This document shows, one piece after another, positions 9,324 through 17,949 of a stretch of DNA of 58,645 bases; position 1 is the first letter of the stretch, and each line of letters opens with the position of its first letter. The translations under genes and the position numbers were made by a program. The notes beneath the pieces were generated by a model. The model was not told the origin of the DNA and did no database searches. It saw only the letters and a list, made by a program, of their open reading frames with translations. The stretch is from an uncultured Bacteroidales bacterium (GTDB lineage: Bacteria; Bacteroidota; Bacteroidia; Bacteroidales; Muribaculaceae), in assembly GCA_949123685.1 (NCBI GenBank), contig CASBHZ010000009.1:1-58645 (forward strand), read 5' to 3'.

Positions 9324-12300
9324 ATGAAACTTCCTCACCATATCATATTGTCGCCTCCGGCTGTAGGACGCTTTTGCGTCATGGCGGTGCTGTTAGCGGT
9401 GTCGTTATTTGTCGAGATCGCAGCCGGAGGCGCATTCAATTCGCCTGAACATTTAGGTATAAACAGGGGATTGAACACTGCTTACGTTTCATATGTGGAG
9501 CAGGATAACAGGGGATTGATATGGGTCGGTTCCGATAACGGGTTGTATCGTTTTGACGGGCACTCGTTCACCCGGTATGGAAAGAATGCACTCGGATTAC
9601 CCGGAAATACAGTGTCGGCACTTTATCATGACAGTGCCACAGACAAATTGTGGGTCGGTACAAAAAGCGGAATCGGACGTATCGACTGTAAGACGGGTCA
9701 GGTGGAGAAAATAGGGCTCAGTGATGAGGCACAGATTTTTAATATCACAGATATTTCGCCTGCTGCCGATGGGGGAATCTGGATATCGAATCATTATAAT
9801 ACGATTATACACTTGTCTCCGGGAGGAGAGGAAACAGCTTATACGTCAAAAGATATATGCGGGCTTCCGGATTCTTTCGTTTCTATTGCAGATGACGGCA
9901 AAGGTCATCTTGTCATAACCCATAACACGGAAGGGATTTCAGTTCTGGATCTTGCCACACGTAAAGTTAAAACTTATAGCCATGTTGCCGGAAAGCCGAA
10001 TTGCCTTCCAAAAGGCACTATCCATTCCGTTAAGATAGACTCGCACAAGAATATATGGTTGGCATCCAATCACGGGTTATCTCTGTTCATACCGGAGAGG
10101 GAAGTATTTCATACTTTCCTTAACGATCCTTCCAATTCGTCGTCGATAGCAGGCGATCATGTATATTCAATAAATGAGGACTATAAAGGATTGATTTGGG
10201 TTGGATGCGACATGGGGCGTATAAGCATTTTCGATCCTTCGGATTTGACTGCGGGTGACCCGGCAAATCTGCGGTTCCGCAATATTAGTCTCGGGCAGAT
10301 CGAAGGCAGAGGAATTTCCAATGGTAACGTGCGCTCGATATTTGAAGATTCATTCGGAAACATGTGGATATGCAATTATGGATCCGGGCTTGAATTTATA
10401 AGTCATATGACTCCGACATTCAAGACATTGCCCTATTTCAGCGCGGCTACAGAGGGATTTGACAATAAAGTGGTGTGGTCGGTTTTCACGGATACCGATG
10501 GCGTTACGTTGCTTGGCGGGACAAATTCTATCGGACTTTACCGCGACGGACAGATCGAGAATGTTGTCAGTTTTCATCCTGACCTTACGCATCCTTTTGC
10601 GAGAGTCACGACGTTGGGCAGGGCTGGTGATGATTTACTTTTGGGGTTGTATGATGACGGACTTTTGCGTTTGGATCGCCAAACACATAAGCTCGAAAAG
10701 ATACCGCTTGGCAGACCCGACATAGGAATAAATGTGATATTCAATGATCCTGCGGGAGGAACGCTGATAGGATGTTCGGAAGGGATACTGAAATATGACA
10801 ACGGAGAAGCAAAATTCATTACCGCGTCAAACAGCATGCTTAATAATATTTCTGTTACCGGGATTGTGCGTGATAGCAAAAATCGGTTGTGGGTTAGTAC
10901 GTTCGGTAACGGGATATTGATTTTTGACCGCACATTTTCAAAAGGATTGCATATTCATCCACGCTACCTCAAGAGCGGCACGGTGAAGAGCATGTATGTT
11001 GATTCGAAAGGATGGATCTGGATTATTACCAATATCTCCCTTTGTGTCGTGAAGGATCCGGCAAATGATGTCAGGGTGACGAGACTTACACATCCTTCGA
11101 TAGATAATGCCGGCAACTTGCGTGCCATAACAGAAGACAAGAATGGAAATATGTGGTTCTCTACGGATACCGGTCTGCATGTATGGATCCGGGAGACGGG
11201 AGAATTTAAGAACTTTCCCTCTGAGTTCGTGCTTCCTAATTTCAATGACAGGGCTGTCACTTGCGATCGGGAGGGTAATATAATATTCGGCGGAGGCAGT
11301 GGAGCATGCTCTTTTTCTCCGGACTTTATTTGTAATGAACGGAAGACCGGAAAGGTAGGTATCGTTGACTGTCTAAGCATAGATCATAATGAAAGGGATG
11401 ACTATGCTGAAAGGATATATATTCCCGGAAGCGATATAAATATAAGTCATGACTCCTCTATACAGATAATATTTTCCGTTGCCGATTATGCCCAGTCTCC
11501 ACTCCTGGAATATGCCGTGATGTTGGAGGGAATAGATTCCGACTGGAGTATACCTTTGCGTGAGAACCATGTCAGTTACAGGAATCTTCCTCCCGGGAGT
11601 TATAATTTCAAGGTAAGGGCGCGTCTACCCAACGAGGAGTGGGATCAGGCGAACATCGCTTCCGTAGGTATAAATGTCTCCCCGCCTTTGTGGAGCACAT
11701 GGTGGGCTCAGATTATTTATGCCCTTTTGATATTTGCTTGCATTTTTATATGGATAAGGTATTATAAAAGGCGGGTGAATCGCAGGTCTTCCATGGAAAT
11801 GGAGCGCAAGAAGGATATAGACGAGATGGAACTTAATGAGGAGCGTCTGAGATTCTATACAAATATCACGCATGAACTGCGCACTCCGTTGACGCTTATT
11901 CTGGGTCCCTTGGAAGATTTGGTGACCGATGATGAAGTCCCGGTCAAATTTAGGGAGAAGATACGGATAATTCATGCGAGCACCATGCGGCTTCTAAATC
12001 TGATTAACCAGATATTGGAATTTAGGAAAACGGAAACGCAAAACAGGAAACTCTGTGTGTCTCGCCGAAATATTGCGGATCATGTCACTGAAATAGGACT
12101 GAGGTATAAGGAGTTAAACCATAACAATAATGTCAGCTACGTTATTGATGTGGAGAATGACGGGAATGAGATATATTTCGATCCGGATGTTATTTCAACG
12201 ATACTAAATAATTTCTTGAGTAATGCAGTGAAATATACGCCTCAGGGCACGATTACACTTTCGCTGAGACATTGCCGTGACGAAGTCAATAAATATGTAT

Positions 12301-15300
12301 GTATTTCTGTTGCCGATACGGGTTATGGCATAGAGCCGGAGGCTTTGCCCCATATCTTTGACAGATATTATCAGGCGAAGGGTAAGCATCAGGCTTCAGG
12401 AACAGGGATAGGACTCGCTTTGGTCAAATCGCTCTCCGATCTTCATGGCGGAATACTCAAAGTGGATAGCACTCCCGGGGAGGGGACCGTGTTCACCATA
12501 AAGCTGATTGAAGACAATACATATCCGGATGCTATGCATAGCGATGCCGAGGAGGGAGGCAATACGGCTGATACCGTACAGGACGGCAAAGAGGTGGATT
12601 CACGTGCATCGGTGCTTGTCGTGGAGGATAATCCTGATATTCGCGAGTATATATCCTGTTCACTTGGAAAAACGTTCCGGATGATAGAGGCAGGGAACGG
12701 TAAGGAGGGTTTTGAGGAGGCAGTGAAGAATAATCCCGATATTGTCATTACGGATCTTATGATGCCGGTGATGGATGGTCTTGAACTGCTTTCCAAAATT
12801 AAACAGGATATCCGCACGAGCCATATCCCGGTAGTGTTACTGACAGCTCGCGATTCTTTGCAGGATAAGGAACGAGGATACGATTGCGGAGCCGATTCGT
12901 ATCTTACCAAACCTTTTTCCGCAAAATTGCTTAACAGCCGTATCCTTAATATTCTTGCCATGCGTCGCCAGTTGGCATCGAGACTTACGTCCGCATCGCA
13001 TGTGTTGTCGGAAAATGGTTCCGAAACCGGGTTAACTAATAGTCAAGTCCAGTCGCAAGAGATTAAACTCGGGAAATTGGACAAGGCTTTCCTTGAAAAA
13101 TTCACATCTCTTGTGGAAGAGAATCTTACAAAACCGGATTTTGACATGTCTTTTGTTCAGGATAATCTCAACATGAGCCATTCCACGCTTTATCGTAAGA
13201 TAAAGGGATTGACAGGATTGTCCGGAAAAGAGTTCATACGCAAGTTGCGTCTGCGTCATGTTGTTGAACTTCTTGCGGATGGGTATTCCGTATCGGAAGC
13301 TGCCTATGAGAGCGGGTTCAATGACATGGGATATTTCCGCAGTTGTTTCAAGGAAGAATATGGCATGTCGCCTTCTGTATATGCAAAAGGCATGAGACAG
13401 GAAGCCAAAGAATCAAATACCCCCCCCATGAGGTATAATGCATTGACTAATAGTTGTTTAATAGGTAATAAAGGGCGTTTATATGCTTTTTATGATTGGA
13501 TAAGAAAAAATTTCAGTAATAAAACGATACAACCGATGAATCTAATTTGCAAATCTTTAATCGTTTCCGGAATTATGGCAGTGATCCCGGCAACATCTAT
13601 GGCGAAGCCCGTTGATGAGGCTAAGGAGGTAAGATCCATAATCGAGAAGGTAAACAACAATTGGCAGAAGACTAATGATCCTGAAAAATGGTCGTTCTGG
13701 CATGTCGCGGCTTACCATACAGGCAATATGGAAGCATATCGCCTCACGGGTAACCAGCAGTATCTTGACTATTCCCTTGCATGGGCGGATCATAACGGAT
13801 GGAAAGGAGCCAAGAGCGCTGACCGCACCAAATGGAAATATAATTATGGGGAGACAGACGAGCATGTGCTTTTCGGAGACTGGCAGATATGTTTCCAGAC
13901 TTATGCAGACCTTTATAATATCCTTCCCGATGACAAGCGGATAAGACGTGCCCGCGAGGTTATGGAATATCAAATGTCTACCCCCGAGAATGATTATTGG
14001 TGGTGGGCAGACGGTCTTTACATGGTAATGCCCGTAATGACCAAGATGTATAAGATCACGGGCAACAGGAAATATCTTGATAAGCTTTACGATTACATCC
14101 TTGTGAGCGACAGCATAATGCTTGACAAGGAGACGGGACTTTATTTCCGTGACGGCAAATATGTTTATCCGAAACATAAAAGTGTGAACGGCAAGAAGGA
14201 TTTCTGGGCACGTGGCGACGGTTGGGTGCTTGCCGGGCTTGCGAAAGTGCTTGCGGATCTTCCGGAAGATTATAAACATAAAGACTTTTTTAGGCAAAAG
14301 TATGTGAAACTTGCAGATGCCGTGGTTGCATCTCAACAGCCTCAGGGATATTGGACACGTTCCATGCTTGATCCGGAGCATGCTCCTGGTCCCGAGACGA
14401 GTGGCACTGCTTTCTTTACATATGGTCTGCTTTGGGGGGTGAACAACGGATACCTGAAGGATTCCAAATATATTGACTCAGCGTTGAAGGGATGGAAATA
14501 TCTCCGTGGCACTGCATTGCAGAAGAACGGCACGGTAGGTTATGTGCAGCCTATCGGGGAGAAGGCTATCCCCGGTCAGGTGGTGGATGCGAAGTCTACT
14601 TCGGATTTCGGAGTGGGAGCTTTTTTGCTCGCTGCATGTGAATACGTCAGGTATCTCGAAAGGAACATGAATGCCGACCGCAAATATTGGACCGGTCTTG
14701 CATATAAGATAGCTTATCCCGTTTTGAGCAATATGTCGGAGGGCAATTTACAGAAAAACATGCTTGTGGAGGTTAGCCCGAACTGGGATGGCAGAAACAA
14801 AAAGGTTACATACATGGAGACTTTCGGAAGGTTGATGGCGGGAATAGCCCCATGGCTTGCATTGCCGGATGATGACACCGAGGAGGGTAAGATACGTAAG
14901 GAACTCCGAGAGATGGCTCTTAAGAGTTATGTACATGCCGTTAACCCGGAAAGTCCCGACTATCTTGGCTGGCGCGGTCACGGACAGGCTTTGGTCGATG
15001 CCGCTTATGTTGCGGAAAGTTTCATACGTGCTTACGATGCCTTGTGGAAACCTCTTGACGAAACCACCAAACAACGTTATATCACGGAATTTACACAATT
15101 GCGTAAGGTGGATCCTCCTTATACCAACTGGCTGCTTTTTTCTTCCACGATAGAAAGTTTCCTTGCAAAGGTTGGAGCTCCTTACGACCAATATAGGGTT
15201 AATTCGGCAATACGTAAGACAGAAGAGTGGTATACGGGCGACGGATGGTATGCTGACGGTCCGGACTTCGCTTTCGATTATTACAGCAGCTATGTGTTTC

Positions 15301-15854
15301 ATCCGATGTATCTTGAAACGTTGCAGAACATGAAAGATGCCCGTGCCTATACGCGCATACATTACGCAAAATATTATGATCAGGCTTTGAGACGCGCTCA
15401 GAAGTTTGCCGTGGTGCTTGAGCGTCTGATTTCACCGGAAGGGACATTCCCCGTCTTCGGCAGGTCGATTCCCTACAGGATGGCAACAATGCAGCCTCTT
15501 GCTCTGATGGCATGGTATGACAAACTGCCTGAAGGTGTGACTCCGGGTCAGGTTCGCGCAGCTCTTACCGCCGTGATGCACAATATGTTTGACGGCAAGG
15601 AGAATTTTAATGAAAAGGGCTTCTTGACTATCGGTTTTGCCGGACGTCAGCCTAATATTGCAGACTGGTATACCAATAACGGTTCTCTTTATATGACCAC
15701 ATTAGCGTTCATGCCGCTGGGTCTTCCCTCAACACATCCCTTCTGGAGCGATGCCCCGCAGGAATGGACAAGCCGGAAAGCATGGTCGGGCAAGCCTTTC
15801 CCGAAAGATCATCACTGGAGGGGGGACAAGACTAAAATGGGTGATTTGTTCTGA
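9324..15854 (+). CDS. Hybrid two-component system regulator (HTCS), open as read into a GH105-DUF2264 enzyme
   Basis: As read this is one 2176-codon frame, but the regulator proper is 9324-13431 (about 1368 aa, the usual HTCS length). Order: N-terminal signal/TM, two beta-propellers of Reg_prop repeats (to about residue 700; GLIWVGSDNGLYRFDG, NIWLASNHGLS), a Y_Y_Y domain (about 720-785), TM segment WAQIIYALLIFACIFIW (about 795), HisKA with phospho-His in ITHELRTPL (residue 850), HATPase (NFLSNAVKYTP, GTGIGLALVKSL), a receiver with Asp 1144 in VITDLMMPVMDG, and an AraC-type HTH (about 1255-1360; YESGFNDMGYFRSCFKEEYG). It senses a periplasmic oligosaccharide and activates the locus. The frame continues only because of a C8 run at 13420-13427; the fused product would put an exported glycosidase in the cytoplasm, so two genes are more likely. 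Confidence 0.88.
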   Translation: MKLPHHIILSPPAVGRFCVMAVLLAVSLFVEIAAGGAFNSPEHLGINRGLNTAYVSYVEQDNRGLIWVGSDNGLYRFDGHSFTRYGKNALGLPGNTVSALYHDSATDKLWVGTKSGIGRIDCKTGQVEKIGLSDEAQIFNITDISPAADGGIWISNHYNTIIHLSPGGEETAYTSKDICGLPDSFVSIADDGKGHLVITHNTEGISVLDLATRKVKTYSHVAGKPNCLPKGTIHSVKIDSHKNIWLASNHGLSLFIPEREVFHTFLNDPSNSSSIAGDHVYSINEDYKGLIWVGCDMGRISIFDPSDLTAGDPANLRFRNISLGQIEGRGISNGNVRSIFEDSFGNMWICNYGSGLEFISHMTPTFKTLPYFSAATEGFDNKVVWSVFTDTDGVTLLGGTNSIGLYRDGQIENVVSFHPDLTHPFARVTTLGRAGDDLLLGLYDDGLLRLDRQTHKLEKIPLGRPDIGINVIFNDPAGGTLIGCSEGILKYDNGEAKFITASNSMLNNISVTGIVRDSKNRLWVSTFGNGILIFDRTFSKGLHIHPRYLKSGTVKSMYVDSKGWIWIITNISLCVVKDPANDVRVTRLTHPSIDNAGNLRAITEDKNGNMWFSTDTGLHVWIRETGEFKNFPSEFVLPNFNDRAVTCDREGNIIFGGGSGACSFSPDFICNERKTGKVGIVDCLSIDHNERDDYAERIYIPGSDINISHDSSIQIIFSVADYAQSPLLEYAVMLEGIDSDWSIPLRENHVSYRNLPPGSYNFKVRARLPNEEWDQANIASVGINVSPPLWSTWWAQIIYALLIFACIFIWIRYYKRRVNRRSSMEMERKKDIDEMELNEERLRFYTNITHELRTPLTLILGPLEDLVTDDEVPVKFREKIRIIHASTMRLLNLINQILEFRKTETQNRKLCVSRRNIADHVTEIGLRYKELNHNNNVSYVIDVENDGNEIYFDPDVISTILNNFLSNAVKYTPQGTITLSLRHCRDEVNKYVCISVADTGYGIEPEALPHIFDRYYQAKGKHQASGTGIGLALVKSLSDLHGGILKVDSTPGEGTVFTIKLIEDNTYPDAMHSDAEEGGNTADTVQDGKEVDSRASVLVVEDNPDIREYISCSLGKTFRMIEAGNGKEGFEEAVKNNPDIVITDLMMPVMDGLELLSKIKQDIRTSHIPVVLLTARDSLQDKERGYDCGADSYLTKPFSAKLLNSRILNILAMRRQLASRLTSASHVLSENGSETGLTNSQVQSQEIKLGKLDKAFLEKFTSLVEENLTKPDFDMSFVQDNLNMSHSTLYRKIKGLTGLSGKEFIRKLRLRHVVELLADGYSVSEAAYESGFNDMGYFRSCFKEEYGMSPSVYAKGMRQEAKESNTPPMRYNALTNSCLIGNKGRLYAFYDWIRKNFSNKTIQPMNLICKSLIVSGIMAVIPATSMAKPVDEAKEVRSIIEKVNNNWQKTNDPEKWSFWHVAAYHTGNMEAYRLTGNQQYLDYSLAWADHNGWKGAKSADRTKWKYNYGETDEHVLFGDWQICFQTYADLYNILPDDKRIRRAREVMEYQMSTPENDYWWWADGLYMVMPVMTKMYKITGNRKYLDKLYDYILVSDSIMLDKETGLYFRDGKYVYPKHKSVNGKKDFWARGDGWVLAGLAKVLADLPEDYKHKDFFRQKYVKLADAVVASQQPQGYWTRSMLDPEHAPGPETSGTAFFTYGLLWGVNNGYLKDSKYIDSALKGWKYLRGTALQKNGTVGYVQPIGEKAIPGQVVDAKSTSDFGVGAFLLAACEYVRYLERNMNADRKYWTGLAYKIAYPVLSNMSEGNLQKNMLVEVSPNWDGRNKKVTYMETFGRLMAGIAPWLALPDDDTEEGKIRKELREMALKSYVHAVNPESPDYLGWRGHGQALVDAAYVAESFIRAYDALWKPLDETTKQRYITEFTQLRKVDPPYTNWLLFSSTIESFLAKVGAPYDQYRVNSAIRKTEEWYTGDGWYADGPDFAFDYYSSYVFHPMYLETLQNMKDARAYTRIHYAKYYDQALRRAQKFAVVLERLISPEGTFPVFGRSIPYRMATMQPLALMAWYDKLPEGVTPGQVRAALTAVMHNMFDGKENFNEKGFLTIGFAGRQPNIADWYTNNGSLYMTTLAFMPLGLPSTHPFWSDAPQEWTSRKAWSGKPFPKDHHWRGDKTKMGDLF
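13420..13427 (+). repeat. C8 homopolymer at the HTCS stop
   Basis: Eight C in a row at the end of the HTCS. With seven C the reading would be ACC CCC CCA TGA and the protein would stop at once (TNTPP-like end). With nine C it would stop within a few codons at TAA. Only eight C joins the regulator to the next gene. It may be a sequencing error, a mutation or a slippage-prone switch. Confidence 0.8.
13536..15854 (+). CDS. GH105 unsaturated glycuronyl hydrolase fused to DUF2264 (GH154-like)
   Basis: Probably a separate gene starting at the ATG at 13536, since it opens with its own signal peptide (MNLICKSLIVSGIMAVIPAT, cleaved before KPVDE); 772 aa. The first half (about 30-380) is a GH88/GH105 alpha6/alpha6 barrel with WWWADGLYMVMPVM (Asp 159) and WARGDGWVLAGLAK (Asp 228). 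These enzymes hydrate the unsaturated uronic acid left by polysaccharide lyases. The second half (about 383-765; YKIAYPVLSNMSEG, MAGIAPWLALPDDD, WRGHGQALVDAAYVAESF, WYADGPDFAFDYYSSYVFH) is DUF2264, which from memory is placed in CAZy GH154 beta-glucuronidases. One protein could thus remove both saturated and unsaturated terminal glucuronate. The product of GH105 feeds KduI and KduD downstream. Family calls are good; substrate is inferred. Confidence 0.85.
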   Translation: MNLICKSLIVSGIMAVIPATSMAKPVDEAKEVRSIIEKVNNNWQKTNDPEKWSFWHVAAYHTGNMEAYRLTGNQQYLDYSLAWADHNGWKGAKSADRTKWKYNYGETDEHVLFGDWQICFQTYADLYNILPDDKRIRRAREVMEYQMSTPENDYWWWADGLYMVMPVMTKMYKITGNRKYLDKLYDYILVSDSIMLDKETGLYFRDGKYVYPKHKSVNGKKDFWARGDGWVLAGLAKVLADLPEDYKHKDFFRQKYVKLADAVVASQQPQGYWTRSMLDPEHAPGPETSGTAFFTYGLLWGVNNGYLKDSKYIDSALKGWKYLRGTALQKNGTVGYVQPIGEKAIPGQVVDAKSTSDFGVGAFLLAACEYVRYLERNMNADRKYWTGLAYKIAYPVLSNMSEGNLQKNMLVEVSPNWDGRNKKVTYMETFGRLMAGIAPWLALPDDDTEEGKIRKELREMALKSYVHAVNPESPDYLGWRGHGQALVDAAYVAESFIRAYDALWKPLDETTKQRYITEFTQLRKVDPPYTNWLLFSSTIESFLAKVGAPYDQYRVNSAIRKTEEWYTGDGWYADGPDFAFDYYSSYVFHPMYLETLQNMKDARAYTRIHYAKYYDQALRRAQKFAVVLERLISPEGTFPVFGRSIPYRMATMQPLALMAWYDKLPEGVTPGQVRAALTAVMHNMFDGKENFNEKGFLTIGFAGRQPNIADWYTNNGSLYMTTLAFMPLGLPSTHPFWSDAPQEWTSRKAWSGKPFPKDHHWRGDKTKMGDLF

Positions 15855-15933
15855 TAAAACGTATATAATATAAGTGAGTTAAAATTAAATACGCTCACGA
15901 AATATACTCTAAAAACTATAACATCAAGATATA

Positions 15934-16728
15934 ATGGAAAATATGTTCTCCCTCAAAGGGAAAGTGGCTCTTGTCACAGGGGGTGTTTACGGAATAGGGT
16001 TTGCAATCGGTAAGGCTCTTCATGATGCCGGGGCGAAAGTTATTTATAACGCCCATTCCGATTCTTCCATGCAGACAGGCGCTGAAAACTATAAGGCGGC
16101 GGGTATTGACGCTAAAGGTTATTTCTGCGATGTGACGGATGAAGCGTCGGTTAAGGCTATGGTAGAGGATATTGAAAAGAACTATGGCGGTGTGGATATA
16201 CTCGTTAACAACGCCGGAATCATACGCCGCATCCCAATGACGGAGATGGCAGTTGAAGATTTCCGTCAGGTTGTGGATGTCGATCTCATCGCTCCGTTTA
16301 TCTGTGCTAAGGCAGTTATCCCCGGTATGCTCAGGAAAGGGCATGGTAAGATCATAAACATTTGTTCGATGATGAGTGAACTCGGACGCGAGACAGTCTC
16401 GGCATATGCTGCGGCTAAAGGAGGTCTTAAAATGCTTACGCGTAACATATGTTCGGAATATGGCGAAGCCAATATCCAGTGTAACGGTATCGGACCGGGT
16501 TATATCGCTACTCCGCAGACAGCTCCTCTTCGCGAGGTTCAGCCTGACGGAAGCCGTCATCCCTTTGATCAGTTTATCATTGCCAAGACGCCTGCCGCTC
16601 GTTGGGGCACACCGGAAGATCTGATGGGCCCGGCGGTTTTCCTCGCTTCCGATGCTTCCAATTTTGTGAACGGACATATTCTCTATGTGGATGGCGGTAT
16701 TCTCGCTTATATTGGGAAGCAGCCTTGA
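15934..16728 (+). CDS. kduD: 2-dehydro-3-deoxy-D-gluconate 5-dehydrogenase KduD (SDR)
   Basis: 264 aa, no signal peptide, cytoplasmic. A classical short-chain dehydrogenase: nucleotide-binding VTGGVYGIGFAIG near residue 15, NNAG (VNNAGIIRR), Ser in NICSMMSELG and the catalytic pair Tyr158/Lys162 in SAYAAAKGG. The FSLKGKVALVTGG start, the GPGYIATPQTAPL segment and the C-terminal YVDGGILAYIGKQP match KduD/2-deoxy-D-gluconate 3-dehydrogenase. It converts 3-deoxy-D-glycero-2,5-hexodiulosonate to 2-keto-3-deoxygluconate with NADH, directly after the KduI step. Neighbours GH105 and KduI support this specific role over other SDRs. Confidence 0.9.
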   Translation: MENMFSLKGKVALVTGGVYGIGFAIGKALHDAGAKVIYNAHSDSSMQTGAENYKAAGIDAKGYFCDVTDEASVKAMVEDIEKNYGGVDILVNNAGIIRRIPMTEMAVEDFRQVVDVDLIAPFICAKAVIPGMLRKGHGKIINICSMMSELGRETVSAYAAAKGGLKMLTRNICSEYGEANIQCNGIGPGYIATPQTAPLREVQPDGSRHPFDQFIIAKTPAARWGTPEDLMGPAVFLASDASNFVNGHILYVDGGILAYIGKQP

Positions 16729-16742
16729 TAAAAAATATAGGA

Positions 16743-17891
16743 ATGAATCGTATGTTGTTTATATCCATGGCTTTCGCTTGCACTGTAATGGTGCAGGCGG
16801 AAACTGTGGAAATTAAAGTTTATAATCCCGGCGATTTCAAGAGGGTGAATGAAATTGTGGAAGTTGATGAGAGCTTGGTAAAATCTCGTCTCGGTGTTCC
16901 TTTTTTCATCCTTCATGACGATAATGGCAAAGAGGTTTCATGGCAGAAGACACATGACGGGAAAATTATCTTTCCTGTTAACGTTGCAGCCAAGGACACG
17001 GCGGTATATCATGCGGTGCCGGGAGATCCGGTGCCTGTAAAGCCACTTGTTTACGGCAGGCTTTTCCCGGAACGTGCCGATGACATGACATGGGAGAATG
17101 ATCTTGCCGCATATCGTGCGTACGGTCCGGGACAACAGCGTAATGGTGAGAGGACGTTCGGCTATGATATCTGGACCAAATCCGTTCCGGACCTCGTCCT
17201 CGAGAAGCGTTACATGATGAATAACCGTAAAGGGAAGACATTTCATCGTGATTATGGAGAGGGGATGGATGTTTATGCAGTGGGTCCTACTTTGGGTGGT
17301 GGCACGGCTGCGCTTATCGATTCCGACGGGACGATCCTTTATCCTTGGAGCTTCTCGGAATATGAGATATTAGAGCAAGGACCGTTGAGGTTTCAAGTGC
17401 GCTTGATCTTCCCTCCAATGACCGGAGGGAAGGGGATATATGCAGCTGAGGAGCGTGTAATAACGCTTGACGCCGGCGACTGGCTTAATCGCACGGAGGT
17501 GACTTATCATGGGCTTATCGCGCCGCAGGATGTTGTAGCGGGGCAGGTGGTTCATCGGCAGAATCCTGAGGGGTATATACTTGATACCGATAATGGAGTG
17601 GTTGCATATGCCGATCTCACAGAGGATGCCGATGCCGGAAACGGTACCATATTCCTCGGGATGGTTGCGGATTCGGATGCGACTCCGGGATATTTGCCTT
17701 TGCCCGAGCCTGCCGGAGATGCAGTAGGTCACATAACCCTTAAAGGGAAGGTGAAAAACGGAGAGCCGTTTGCGTATTATTGGGGTGCCGGATGGAGTAA
17801 AGGAGGGATGCCCACAATGACGGAGTGGAGGAAAGTCCTGGAACATAAGCGTAAATGTATCCGGAATCCGCTTAATATAACGGTCAGGTAA
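16743..17891 (+). CDS. Secreted DUF4861-family protein
   Basis: 382 aa from the ATG at 16743, 14 bp after kduD. This start gives a signal peptide (MNRMLFISMAFACTVMVQA) followed by ETVEIKVYNPGDFKRVNEIVEV, the typical opening of DUF4861 proteins; an upstream in-frame ATG at 16602 lies inside kduD and is rejected. The domain is a beta-sandwich seen in uronate-polymer loci of Bacteroidota, but its activity is not known to me. Other visible landmarks are VYGRLFPERADDMTWENDLAAYR (near residue 100), DYGEGMDVYAVGPTLGGG and FAYYWGAGWSKGGMP near the end. By position it acts in the periplasm on an intermediate that leads to keto-deoxyuronate. Confidence 0.75.
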   Translation: MNRMLFISMAFACTVMVQAETVEIKVYNPGDFKRVNEIVEVDESLVKSRLGVPFFILHDDNGKEVSWQKTHDGKIIFPVNVAAKDTAVYHAVPGDPVPVKPLVYGRLFPERADDMTWENDLAAYRAYGPGQQRNGERTFGYDIWTKSVPDLVLEKRYMMNNRKGKTFHRDYGEGMDVYAVGPTLGGGTAALIDSDGTILYPWSFSEYEILEQGPLRFQVRLIFPPMTGGKGIYAAEERVITLDAGDWLNRTEVTYHGLIAPQDVVAGQVVHRQNPEGYILDTDNGVVAYADLTEDADAGNGTIFLGMVADSDATPGYLPLPEPAGDAVGHITLKGKVKNGEPFAYYWGAGWSKGGMPTMTEWRKVLEHKRKCIRNPLNITVR

Positions 17892-17949
17892 TCATAATAA
17901 TTAGTGTCAAATTCAAGTATACTCTTATTTCTAAACAGCTTCTAAAAAC

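Noticed and set aside
13557..14381. Minus-strand open frame of 274 codons
   Set aside because: It lies entirely antisense to the GH105 domain, which has clear family motifs; the antisense product resembles nothing known.
15916..16677. Minus-strand open frame of 253 codons
   Set aside because: It is antisense to kduD, whose catalytic motifs are intact.
16602..16742. N-terminal extension of the DUF4861 protein
   Set aside because: It lies inside kduD, and the extension has no similarity to the family; the ATG at 16743 gives a signal peptide.
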